In this document: positions 1 to 6,018 of the stretch, in pieces | How positions within the stretch are numbered: the stretch's first letter is position 1 | Layout of the letters: the number at the start of each line of letters is the position of its first letter | Assembly (NCBI GenBank): GCA_012521455.1 | Contig: JAAYMJ010000075.1 | Location: forward strand, 1-7,294 | Source: Clostridiaceae bacterium | GTDB lineage: Bacteria; Bacillota; Clostridia; UMGS1883; JAAYMJ01 | Length of the DNA stretch: 7,294 bases | Reading direction: 5' to 3' | Notes under the pieces: generated by a model | The model's input: the letters and a program-made list of their open reading frames with translations, nothing else | Told to the model about the DNA's origin: nothing | The model's database searches: none | Program-made: the position numbers and the translations under genes

Positions 1-1117
1 CTCATCCGAAGATTTGGTAAACTGGAAGCATGAAACTGTAATATTGGATTTACCGAAGGATACAGTATGGTCCACAGGAAACGCGTGGGCGCCATGTATC
101 ATTGAAAAAGACGGTAAATTCTACTTCTACTTCAGCGCAAACGTGAACGGCGGCGCAAAGGCTGTGGGCGTTGCGGTGGCAGATTCACCCACAGGCCCGT
201 TTGTGGATTCAGGAAAACCACTAGTTAATGTAAGCCCCACAGGCGGCGGACAGCAAATCGACCCTGACGTGTTCCATGACCCTGTTTCAGGCAAATACTA
301 CCTATACTGGGGCAACGGCTACATGGCAGTGGCAGAACTTGCCGATGACATGGTATCCTTGGTACCCGGAACCACAAAGGTTATAACACCGCAGAACGCG
401 GCTTACAGGGAAGCTCCGTATGTATTCTACAGAAACGGCAAATACTACTTCCTATGGTCACAGGACGACACAGGAAGCCCGAATGACCAGGTAAGGTACG
501 GGGTATCCGACAGCCCGACAGGGCCGATTGTTGGAAATTACCAAATCCTGTTCAGGGACGACTCAAATTGGATTTACGGGCCAGCGCATAACAGCGTGCT
601 TCAAATCCCCGGAACCGATGAGTGGTACATCGTTTACCACAGGATTTCAAGGCCTGACGGCTACAAGCAAATTGACCCAGGCGTTTACAACTTTGGCCCG
701 GGCAACCACCGTGAAGTATGTATCGACAGGATGTACTTTGACGAAAACGGAAATATCTTGCCCATCACGCCGACACTAAAGGGCGTTGACCCCTTTGTTG
801 TAAACACCATTTCATACAGGTCGGTAAGCAGCCTTTCTAGCGGCGCTGAAATTATTGTGGACATTGAGTTCCCGAAAGGCAGCATAAAAACTGACACCGC
901 GGTTGCAATTATCTGCGTGTATGATAACGACAACAAGCTAATTAGCGTAAAAACCCAGCAATTAGAAGGGCTGATTGGTGAGGACACAGTTACAAAAACA
1001 ATCACTTACACAGCGCCTGAAGAAGTTAAAGCAGGTTATAAATTTAAGCTGTTCCTGCTTGACCAATTTATTAATCTAAAACCATTGGCAATCCCTTTTA
1101 CGCTAAATGCTGAATAA
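1..1117 (+). CDS. Family 43-like glycoside hydrolase with C-terminal beta-domain, 5'-truncated
   Basis: This is the 3' part of a probable secreted or surface glycosidase, likely acting on arabinose- or xylose-containing plant polysaccharides. The frame is open to the left edge (first full codon at base 2) and begins Ser-Ser-Glu-Asp-Leu-Val-Asn-Trp, matching the 'S.DLVNW' motif near the start of GH43 five-bladed propellers. The TTG at 14 is therefore internal. The N-terminal catalytic Asp (general base) and any signal peptide lie outside the window. Seen here: IDPDVF (about 257-274), with the Asp expected to tune the general acid; REAPYVFYRNGKYYF, whose Glu (410-412) is the expected general acid; GPAHNSV; WYIVYHR; and REVCIDRMYFDENG, the usual family ending. 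From about base 790 a separate region of roughly 110 residues follows, predicted beta-rich and ending KLFLLDQFINLKPL, like the accessory domains of clostridial exoenzymes. The exact substrate and GH43 subfamily cannot be given. Tandem hairpins follow the stop. Confidence 0.85.
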   Translation, partial: SSEDLVNWKHETVILDLPKDTVWSTGNAWAPCIIEKDGKFYFYFSANVNGGAKAVGVAVADSPTGPFVDSGKPLVNVSPTGGGQQIDPDVFHDPVSGKYYLYWGNGYMAVAELADDMVSLVPGTTKVITPQNAAYREAPYVFYRNGKYYFLWSQDDTGSPNDQVRYGVSDSPTGPIVGNYQILFRDDSNWIYGPAHNSVLQIPGTDEWYIVYHRISRPDGYKQIDPGVYNFGPGNHREVCIDRMYFDENGNILPITPTLKGVDPFVVNTISYRSVSSLSSGAEIIVDIEFPKGSIKTDTAVAIICVYDNDNKLISVKTQQLEGLIGEDTVTKTITYTAPEEVKAGYKFKLFLLDQFINLKPLAIPFTLNAE

Positions 1118-1124
1118 AAAATAA

Positions 1125-1140
1125 AGCCCCAAGCGGGGCT
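1125..1140 (+). other. GC-rich hairpin between stop codon and terminator
   Basis: AGCCCC-AAGC-GGGGCT forms a six-base-pair stem with a four-base loop, starting seven bases after the hydrolase stop codon. It has no T tract and is followed after two bases by the strong terminator. It may help protect the transcript 3' end or assist termination; this is inference. Confidence 0.6.
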
Positions 1141-1142
1141 GG

Positions 1143-1173
1143 AAAAAGGGCTGATTTTATCAGCCCTTTTTTT
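1143..1173 (+). terminator. Intrinsic terminator of the glycoside hydrolase gene
   Basis: A perfect 13-base-pair stem (1143-1155 with 1159-1171) has a three-base TTT loop and runs into a seven-T tract at 1167-1173. This is a textbook rho-independent terminator 25 bases after the hydrolase stop codon. The A-run on the left arm also makes it potentially active on the other strand. A separate smaller hairpin lies just upstream at 1125-1140 (AGCCCC, loop AAGC, GGGGCT) and lacks its own T tract. Confidence 0.9.
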
Positions 1174-1244
1174 GTTAAAAACCATAGGTTTAAAATACAG
1201 CAGGTGTTTTGTTTTGGGTTTTCATGAATGGGTTATCACAACCA

Positions 1245-1289
1245 AAACTAAAAACAGTGCCGCCCGGTGCGTGAAAGACTGGGCGGCAC
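1245..1289 (-). terminator. Intrinsic terminator of nth (minus strand)
   Basis: Bases 1257-1268 pair with 1278-1289 in a 12-base-pair GC-rich stem (GTGCCGCCC core, one G-T wobble) around a nine-base loop. Read on the minus strand, the stem is followed by TGTTTTTAGTTT (complement of 1245-1256), a U-rich tail. This places it about 50 bases downstream of the nth stop. There is no T-run on the plus-strand side, so it serves nth and not the hydrolase. Confidence 0.75.
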
Positions 1290-1338
1290 GGATTTATGGG
1301 GGGTTATTAAAAATCCCCGTTTTTAGTTTTAAAACATT

Positions 1339-1995
1339 TTAAGAAGCGCTTTTTTTGTCTTTTTTGCTTTTCTTATAATACTCACAAACGTCAGAAACGG
1401 GGCAAATACCGCATTTTGGCTTTCTGGCGTCACATATGTCCCGCCCGAAAAACACCAGCTGGTGGCAAAACTTTGCCTGATATTCTTTTGGCACCACGTC
1501 ATCCAAATCAAATTCTATTTTCGCAGGGTCAGTTTCTTTCGTAAGGCCTAACCTGTTTGTAATCCGCTTTGCGTGGGTGTCAATAACTAATGCGGGGATA
1601 TTGTATATATCCCCCAAAATCAGGTTTGCGGTTTTCCTTCCCACACCGGGTAGTTTCAACAAATCCTCGCGGTTTGAAGGGACTTTTCCTCCAAAATCCG
1701 ATAAAATCATTTTAGCGGTGCCGATTATGTTTTTTGCCTTGTTCCTGAAAAACCCCGTTGGGCGGATATCCTCCATTAATTCTTCCAGGTTGGCGTTTGC
1801 GAAGTCATCAATGGTTTTGTATTTTTTAAATAAATCCTTTGTCACTATATTTACCCTTGCGTCGGTGCATTGGGCGGCAAGGATTGTCGCCACCAAAAGC
1901 TCGAAAGGGGTTTTGTAATTTAGTGAGCAGATTGCGTCCCCGTATAATTTGTCAAAAACATTTTTAATATGTAAAACCTTTTTTGTTCTATCCAT
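1339..1995 (-). CDS. nth: Endonuclease III (DNA glycosylase/AP lyase)
   Basis: This base-excision-repair enzyme removes oxidised pyrimidines from DNA and cleaves the strand at the abasic site by beta-elimination. The 218-residue protein matches the usual Nth length. The helix-hairpin-helix motif LPGVGRKTA (residues 115-123) carries the expected catalytic Lys121, and the catalytic Asp139 sits in VIDTH; both are one position from the E. coli residues (Lys120, Asp138). The C-terminal 4Fe-4S ligands are all present: Cys188, Cys195, Cys198 and Cys204, in the family spacing C-X6-C-X2-C-X5-C. A lysine- and serine-rich tail follows the cluster. The ATG start at 1993-1995 is preceded by AAAGGA on the minus strand (2009-2004), eight bases away. 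The gene is a single transcription unit, divergent from glyA, with its own terminator. Confidence 0.97.
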   Translation of the reverse strand: MDRTKKVLHIKNVFDKLYGDAICSLNYKTPFELLVATILAAQCTDARVNIVTKDLFKKYKTIDDFANANLEELMEDIRPTGFFRNKAKNIIGTAKMILSDFGGKVPSNREDLLKLPGVGRKTANLILGDIYNIPALVIDTHAKRITNRLGLTKETDPAKIEFDLDDVVPKEYQAKFCHQLVFFGRDICDARKPKCGICPVSDVCEYYKKSKKDKKSAS

Positions 1996-2020
1996 AACTT
2001 CATTCCTTTCAATTACAAAT

Positions 2021-2049
2021 ATTTTAGCATAAAACTATTGTAAAATAAA
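2021..2049 (-). promoter_or_regulatory. Candidate nth promoter
   Basis: On the minus strand, TAAAAT (complement of 2021-2026) is preceded by TGC, giving an extended -10 element. The -35 position at 17-base spacing (2044-2049) reads only TTTATT, so recognition would rest on the extended -10. It overlaps the -35 box of the divergent glyA promoter. Predicted from pattern only. Confidence 0.45.
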
Positions 2050-2066
2050 GCTAGAAAAAGTATAAT
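2038..2066 (+). promoter_or_regulatory. Candidate glyA promoter
   Basis: TTGTAA (2038-2043) and a perfect TATAAT (2061-2066) are separated by exactly 17 bases, a sigma-A type promoter. Transcription would begin near 2073, leaving a leader of about 40 bases before glyA, too short for a known riboswitch. Confidence 0.65.
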
Positions 2067-2113
2067 AGTTTTTGTAAAATTATGTGCGAAAATATTTAAA
2101 AAGGAGAAGTATG

Positions 2114-3349
2114 ATGTTAAAGTTTGAAGAGCTTGAAAAATTTGATAAGGAATTGTTTGAAGCTATTGAGAAGGAAGTAGGAAGGCAGCAGAACAAAATT
2201 GAGCTGATAGCTTCTGAAAACTTTGTTTCAAAACGGGTTATGGAAGCAATGGGAACCCCACTTACCAATAAATACGCGGAAGGATACCCCGGGAAAAGAT
2301 ACTACGGCGGCTGCGAGTATGTGGATATTGTTGAGGATTTAGCAAGAGAGAGGGCAAAGAAAATTTTTGGGGCGGACCATGCCAATGTTCAGCCCCACTC
2401 AGGAGCGCAGGCCAATATGGCGGTGTTTTTCGCGGTTTTAAACCCCGGGGATACGGTGCTTGGCATGAATTTGGCCCATGGGGGGCATTTAAGCCACGGA
2501 AGCCCCGTTAATATTTCAGGTAAATATTTTAACATTGTGCCCTATGGCGTTACTGAGGACACCAATTTAATCGACTATGACGAAGTTAGGCGCCTTGCGC
2601 TTGAGCATAAACCAAAATTGATTTTGGCGGGCGCAAGCGCTTATCCCAGGGCGATAGATTTTGAAAAGTTTTCAAAAATCGCAAAGGAAGTCGGGGCATA
2701 TTTGATGGTGGACATGGCCCATATTGCGGGGCTAGTTGCGGCAGGGCTTCATCAAAACCCCGTGCCATATGCAGACTTTGTGACCACCACCACCCACAAA
2801 ACCTTAAGAGGGCCCAGGGGCGGCATGATTTTGTGCAAGGAAGAACACGCAAAGCTAATTGATAAGGCGGTGTTCCCGGGAATCCAAGGGGGGCCTTTAA
2901 TGCACATAATCGCCGCGAAAGCGGTATGTTTTAAAGAAGCCCTAAGCGATGAGTTTAAAGCTTACCAGCAAAACGTGGTTAAAAACGCTAAAACCTTGGC
3001 GGGCGCATTAATGGATGAAGGCTTTAAACTGGTTTCAGGGGGTACTGACAACCACTTGATGTTAATTAACTTAACGGATAAAAACGTAACAGGGAAAGAC
3101 GCGGAGCATATGCTTGATGAAGTGGGCATTACAGTTAACAAAAACGCAATCCCCTTTGACACCAAAAGCCCCTTTATTACAAGCGGCATAAGGATTGGAA
3201 CCCCTGCGGTTACCACCCGCGGCATGGGGGAAGAAGATATGAAAGAAATCGCGAAGCTGATTTCCGCGACCATTCATTCCTTTGAGGAAAAGAAAGACGA
3301 AATCAAAGCGAGGGTAAAGGCCCTTTGTGAAAAATATCCGCTTTATTAA
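2114..3349 (+). CDS. glyA: Serine hydroxymethyltransferase
   Basis: This PLP enzyme interconverts serine plus tetrahydrofolate with glycine plus 5,10-methylene-tetrahydrofolate, the main cytosolic source of one-carbon units. From the chosen start the protein is 411 residues, the normal bacterial length. The PLP lysine is Lys229 in [14 protein letters not shown], and Asp200 and His203 in the VDMAH motif fall at the same numbers as in E. coli GlyA. Other hallmarks are the N-terminal LIASENF, the [14 protein letters not shown] substrate-site segment and the late [14 protein letters not shown] with the carboxylate-binding Arg. Two ATG codons stand in tandem at 2111 and 2114. AAGGAG at 2101-2106 is four bases from the first and seven from the second, so 2114 is preferred. 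The frame is open back to a GTG at 2084, but that extension covers the ribosome binding site and is not expected to be translated. The gene appears to be its own unit. Confidence 0.97.
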   Translation: MLKFEELEKFDKELFEAIEKEVGRQQNKIELIASENFVSKRVMEAMGTPLTNKYAEGYPGKRYYGGCEYVDIVEDLARERAKKIFGADHANVQPHSGAQANMAVFFAVLNPGDTVLGMNLAHGGHLSHGSPVNISGKYFNIVPYGVTEDTNLIDYDEVRRLALEHKPKLILAGASAYPRAIDFEKFSKIAKEVGAYLMVDMAHIAGLVAAGLHQNPVPYADFVTTTTHKTLRGPRGGMILCKEEHAKLIDKAVFPGIQGGPLMHIIAAKAVCFKEALSDEFKAYQQNVVKNAKTLAGALMDEGFKLVSGGTDNHLMLINLTDKNVTGKDAEHMLDEVGITVNKNAIPFDTKSPFITSGIRIGTPAVTTRGMGEEDMKEIAKLISATIHSFEEKKDEIKARVKALCEKYPLY

Positions 3350-3352
3350 AAT

Positions 3353-3378
3353 AAAGTTCGGGGGAAACCCCGAACTTT
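3353..3378 (+). terminator. Hairpin after glyA, probable terminator
   Basis: AAAGTTCGGGG (3353-3363) pairs perfectly with 3368-3378 over 11 base pairs, capped by a GAAA tetraloop (3364-3367), which is unusually stable. It begins four bases after the glyA stop. The downstream tail (TTTAAAACTATTTTAAG) is only moderately T-rich, so termination may be incomplete and some read-through into rarA is possible. Confidence 0.7.
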
Positions 3379-3413
3379 AAAACTATTTTAAGAAATAATG
3401 GGTTTACTTAAAA

Positions 3414-3442
3414 TTGTGCATAATTTAGGTGAGGCATATTTT
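3414..3442 (+). promoter_or_regulatory. Weak candidate rarA promoter
   Basis: TTGTGC (3414-3419) and TATTTT (3437-3442) are 17 bases apart in the glyA-rarA gap. Each matches the consensus only in part, so this is a weak call. If it is not used, rarA would depend on read-through from glyA. Confidence 0.3.
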
Positions 3443-3453
3443 AACGATTACAT

Positions 3454-3486
3454 AAAGGTTTGGAAATTCCAAGCTTTTGGTTTTTT
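3454..3486 (+). other. Terminator-like hairpin in the rarA leader
   Basis: Bases 3454-3465 pair with 3467-3478, including the perfect inverted repeat TTGGAA-A-TTCCAA (3460-3472) and two G-T wobbles. In RNA the top of the stem would open into a small loop. After two G residues comes a six-T run (3481-3486), and the rarA ribosome binding site begins at the next base. The shape resembles an intrinsic terminator or a structure limiting translation. The stem is AT-rich, so its strength is uncertain. Confidence 0.45.
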
Positions 3487-3497
3487 GGAGGTATAAT

Positions 3498-4763
3498 ATG
3501 AAAAGACCGCTGGCGGACGCTGTGAGACCCCTTGATTTAAGCCAGGTTGTGGGGCAAAGGCACCTGCTTTCGGAGGATAAAATTTTGTATAAAATCTTAA
3601 GCAGCGGCAATATCCCCAATATGATATTTTACGGCCCTTCGGGCACGGGAAAAACAACGGTGGCGAATATTGCCGCAAGGGTTTCGGACAAGCAGCTTTA
3701 TAAACTTAACGCCACAAACGCGTCGGTTGCCGATATAAAATCCATAATAAGCGAGCTCGACGGCTTTTCCAACCGCAACGGCGTGATTTTGTATTTGGAC
3801 GAAATCCAAAACTTCAATAAAAAGCAGCAGCAGTCCCTTTTGGAGTTTATTGAAAACGGGCAAATCACACTGATTGCCGCCACAACCGAAAACCCCTATT
3901 TTTATATATATAACGCGATACTGTCCCGCTGCACGGTTTTTGAGTTTTTGCCAATATCACCCGACGATATATTGCAAGCCTTAAGGCGGGTAGTGGAGAT
4001 TGTAAAAAAGGAATACCAACCCACAAGGGTTATTGTGGATGAGGACGCCCTTATCCATATCGCGAATTCCGCGGGCGGGGACGTGAGAAAGGCGATAAAC
4101 GCGCTGGAAGTGGCGGTTTTATCCGAAAGTTTGGGGGAAGAAATCCATGTTACTTTGGATATTGCGGTGGACGCCACCCAAAAGAAGGCCTTAAGATATG
4201 ACAAAGACGGGGATTCCCACTATGACGTTTTAAGCGCTTTTCAAAAATCCATAAGGGGAAGCGACCCCGACGCTGCGGTACACTATTTGGCAAGGCTCAT
4301 TGAGGCGGGGGATTTGCCTTCCATCTGCAGGCGCTTATTGGTTATCGCCTGCGAGGATATAGGGCTTGCTTACCCTAACGCCATTACAATAGTAAAATCC
4401 TGCGTGGACGCGGCCTTTTCCCTGGGCTTGCCTGAAGCGCGGATTCCCCTTGCGCAGGCGGTTATATTTTTGGCCACCTGCCCCAAGTCAAATTCGGCGA
4501 TATGCGCGATAGACGCGGCTCTTCATGACGTAAGGACTGCGGACACGGGGGATGTGCCTTTGCACTTAAAGGACTCCCACTATGAAGGGGCAAAAAAAAT
4601 GGGCCGCGGTGTGGATTACAAATACCCGCACAGCTACCCGAACAATTACGTAAAACAGCAGTATTTGCCCGATTTAATTAAGGATAAAAAATACTATATC
4701 CCACAAAATAACAAGTTTGAGCAAAACATAAAGGAGTATTGGGACAAATTAAAGAATTTGTAG
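3498..4763 (+). CDS. rarA: Replication-associated recombination protein A (AAA+ ATPase)
   Basis: RarA (MgsA; YrvN in Bacillus, WRNIP1 in eukaryotes) is a clamp-loader-related AAA+ ATPase acting at stalled replication forks. The 421-residue length is usual. The N-terminus MKRPLADAVRP is the family opening. Walker A is GPSGTGKT (residues 46-53, Lys52) and Walker B is ILYLDEI (97-103). Sensor 1 is AATTEN (127-132). The likely arginine finger is Arg144 in ILSRC, and sensor 2 is GGDVRKAINALE (around Arg197). The C-terminal half has the RarA-specific tetramerisation region with LARLIEAGDLPSICRRLLVIACEDIG and the closing KYPHSYPNNYVKQQYLP. After Walker B the protein reads DEIQNFNKKQQQ where many homologues have DEIHRFNKAQQD, a mild divergence. 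The start is ATG 3498, with GGAGG at 3487-3491 six bases upstream; the in-frame TTG at 3477 lies before that site. The 3' end overlaps the converging tmcAL by 15 bases. Confidence 0.96.
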   Translation: MKRPLADAVRPLDLSQVVGQRHLLSEDKILYKILSSGNIPNMIFYGPSGTGKTTVANIAARVSDKQLYKLNATNASVADIKSIISELDGFSNRNGVILYLDEIQNFNKKQQQSLLEFIENGQITLIAATTENPYFYIYNAILSRCTVFEFLPISPDDILQALRRVVEIVKKEYQPTRVIVDEDALIHIANSAGGDVRKAINALEVAVLSESLGEEIHVTLDIAVDATQKKALRYDKDGDSHYDVLSAFQKSIRGSDPDAAVHYLARLIEAGDLPSICRRLLVIACEDIGLAYPNAITIVKSCVDAAFSLGLPEARIPLAQAVIFLATCPKSNSAICAIDAALHDVRTADTGDVPLHLKDSHYEGAKKMGRGVDYKYPHSYPNNYVKQQYLPDLIKDKKYYIPQNNKFEQNIKEYWDKLKNL

Positions 4764-5912
4764 GGGCGTTGTAAAGTCAACTTCTGTTTTGGTATTAGAT
4801 AATAGGGAGTATATATCGCTGGCAAGAATGTCCAAAAGCAAGCTCCCGTCTTTGATTTCCGAAAGCCTGCCCACCTTGGTTACAAGGGGCAGGCTTGCCT
4901 CTTTTTTGATTTTGTTCAAAAGCGCCTGACCTGTTTTATTCATGGCAAGGGGCCTTATATATGTGGGGGACAAATCCTTCGGCAGGGTGTCGCGCAAAAG
5001 CATTTTAATAAGCAGCCTTTTTATCCTTGAGGTGGTATGCCGCTTTGACTTTACGTTATTGATTAATTCATCAAGGGAAGATGAAAACCTGTTTTGGTAA
5101 ATCCTCTCAAAAAGCCCGTCTAAAGCGTCAAAGTACAATCTTGCTTCATCTTTATCCAAATTCCTGACCCTGTATAAAACAAGCCTGTCCAAAATTTTAT
5201 CATCAGGCTTTGGGAAATTTAATAAATCCTCAAAAACGGCGTGAGGGACATAGTTTTTAAAATTCAAGTCCCCCTCTTTTGCCATTTTTCTGATGGCGCT
5301 TGCGCTGCAAAACCCGTCTTTCGGGGAAAGGTCGAGATACCCCGCCCCCGCCCGCTTTATGGTGGTGGGGACAATACTGCTTTTTAGCTTATATAAAGCC
5401 TTGATATATTCAATAGCCAAAATATTGTTTGGGCTTTGCAAAGCGGCCGTATCCCCGATAAAGCGGGATAGAGCGTTCTCCCTTGCTTTAGCAAACCCCG
5501 CCCCTTTTTTTAGCTCCTCTTTTAGTGCGTTTTTATATTCATCACTTTCAAAGGCCAAAAAGCGGGCGTAGTTTTTTAAAGTTTCAATATCCCCGGACTC
5601 GCTTCCGAAGGACATGTGGGTTATGACATTTAATGAGTTTAACAAATAAACCGCGCCATAGGCGAAGCGTTCGGCGGAGGATACGGCAAAGGTGGTGGGA
5701 AGCTCAATCACCAAGTCCGCGCCGTTTAATATGGCGTGCCTTGCGCGCAGGTGTTTTGGCAAAATTGAGGGCTCCCCGCGTTGCACAAAATTCCCGCTCA
5801 TTACGCACACTACCGCGTCGCAATCGCCTTTGATACTGTCTATTTGATATTTATGCCCGCTGTGAAAGGGGTTGTATTCGCAAACAATACCATAGACCTT
5901 TATACTAATCAA
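4749..5912 (-). CDS. tmcAL: tRNA(Met) cytidine acetate ligase, TmcAL/YlbM family
   Basis: TmcAL activates acetate with ATP and forms N4-acetylcytidine at the wobble position (C34) of elongator tRNA-Met. The N-terminal half is the nucleotidyltransferase-like domain: VYGIVCEYNPFHSGH with the HIGH-like motif (residues 14-20), then MSGNFVQRGEPSILPKHLRA and NGADLVIELPT. SPNNILAIEYIKAL (160-173) and CSASAIRKM (202-210) are further family signatures. The protein is 384-387 residues, a little shorter than the Bacillus homologue (about 415). The start is uncertain. The only standard in-frame start near the N-terminus is TTG at 5912-5910, just one base after the ribosome binding site AAAGG (5918-5914). 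The family alignment instead suggests starting at the fourth codon, an ATA (5903-5901), ten bases from AAAGG. Transcription probably starts from the strong promoter at 5967-5939. The gene converges on rarA without a separate terminator. Confidence 0.94.
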   Translation of the reverse strand: MISIKVYGIVCEYNPFHSGHKYQIDSIKGDCDAVVCVMSGNFVQRGEPSILPKHLRARHAILNGADLVIELPTTFAVSSAERFAYGAVYLLNSLNVITHMSFGSESGDIETLKNYARFLAFESDEYKNALKEELKKGAGFAKARENALSRFIGDTAALQSPNNILAIEYIKALYKLKSSIVPTTIKRAGAGYLDLSPKDGFCSASAIRKMAKEGDLNFKNYVPHAVFEDLLNFPKPDDKILDRLVLYRVRNLDKDEARLYFDALDGLFERIYQNRFSSSLDELINNVKSKRHTTSRIKRLLIKMLLRDTLPKDLSPTYIRPLAMNKTGQALLNKIKKEASLPLVTKVGRLSEIKDGSLLLDILASDIYSLLSNTKTEVDFTTPLQIL

Positions 5913-5913
5913 A

Positions 5914-5918
5914 CCTTT
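5914..5918 (-). promoter_or_regulatory. tmcAL ribosome binding site, unusually close to the TTG start
   Basis: AAAGG on the minus strand is the only ribosome-binding match before tmcAL. It is one base from the TTG at 5912 and ten bases from the ATA at 5903, which makes the true initiation codon doubtful. Confidence 0.5.
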
Positions 5919-5938
5919 CGTTGCTAAATTTTTTTCAT

Positions 5939-5967
5939 ATTATACCATAATTATTTTGATATGTTAA
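5939..5967 (-). promoter_or_regulatory. tmcAL promoter
   Basis: On the minus strand TTAACA (5967-5962) is five of six matches to the -35 consensus. It is followed at 17 bases by a perfect TATAAT (5944-5939), itself preceded by TGG, an extended -10. The expected start near 5932 leaves a leader of about 20 bases. Confidence 0.8.
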
Positions 5968-5984
5968 GTTCGGTATGTTATAAT
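5956..5984 (+). promoter_or_regulatory. Promoter of the small membrane protein gene
   Basis: TTGATA (5956-5961), a perfect TATAAT (5979-5984) and 17-base spacing, with TGT before the -10 as an extended element. The -35 box directly abuts the -35 box of the divergent tmcAL promoter (5962-5967), so two polymerases could hardly bind at once. The predicted start near 5991 supports translation from 6019 rather than from the ATG at 5998. Confidence 0.8.
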
Positions 5985-6005
5985 AAAATATATAAAAATG
6001 AATAT

Positions 6006-6012
6006 GGTGGTG
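6006..6012 (+). promoter_or_regulatory. Ribosome binding site deciding the membrane protein start
   Basis: GGTGGTG matches GGAGGTG at six of seven bases and stands a good distance (about 6-8 bases) before ATG 6019. No comparable site precedes the upstream ATG codons, so this favours the 119-residue form. Confidence 0.6.
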
Positions 6013-6018
6013 CTTTCT

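Noticed and set aside
14..16. TTG at 14 as the start of the hydrolase gene
   Set aside because: The frame continues to the left edge with a family-typical Ser-Ser-Glu-Asp before it, and a GH43 enzyme would lack its first blade and the general base.
2067..2110. Glycine or tetrahydrofolate riboswitch before glyA
   Set aside because: The leader is about 40 bases with no matching conserved core or stems.
2084..2113. GTG start at 2084 for glyA
   Set aside because: The extra codons span the AAGGAG ribosome binding site, and the resulting N-terminus (RKYLKRRS) is foreign to the family.
2586..2852. Minus-strand open frame inside glyA (88 codons), and similar ones at 2962-3273 and 3071-3277
   Set aside because: They lie fully inside a strongly supported gene, have no recognisable protein motifs, and have no matching ribosome binding site or promoter.
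3429..3455. Eight-codon leader frame (GTG to TAA) before the rarA hairpin, considered as an attenuation peptide
   Set aside because: It is very short, has no run of a regulatory amino acid and only a weak ribosome binding site, so chance is more likely.
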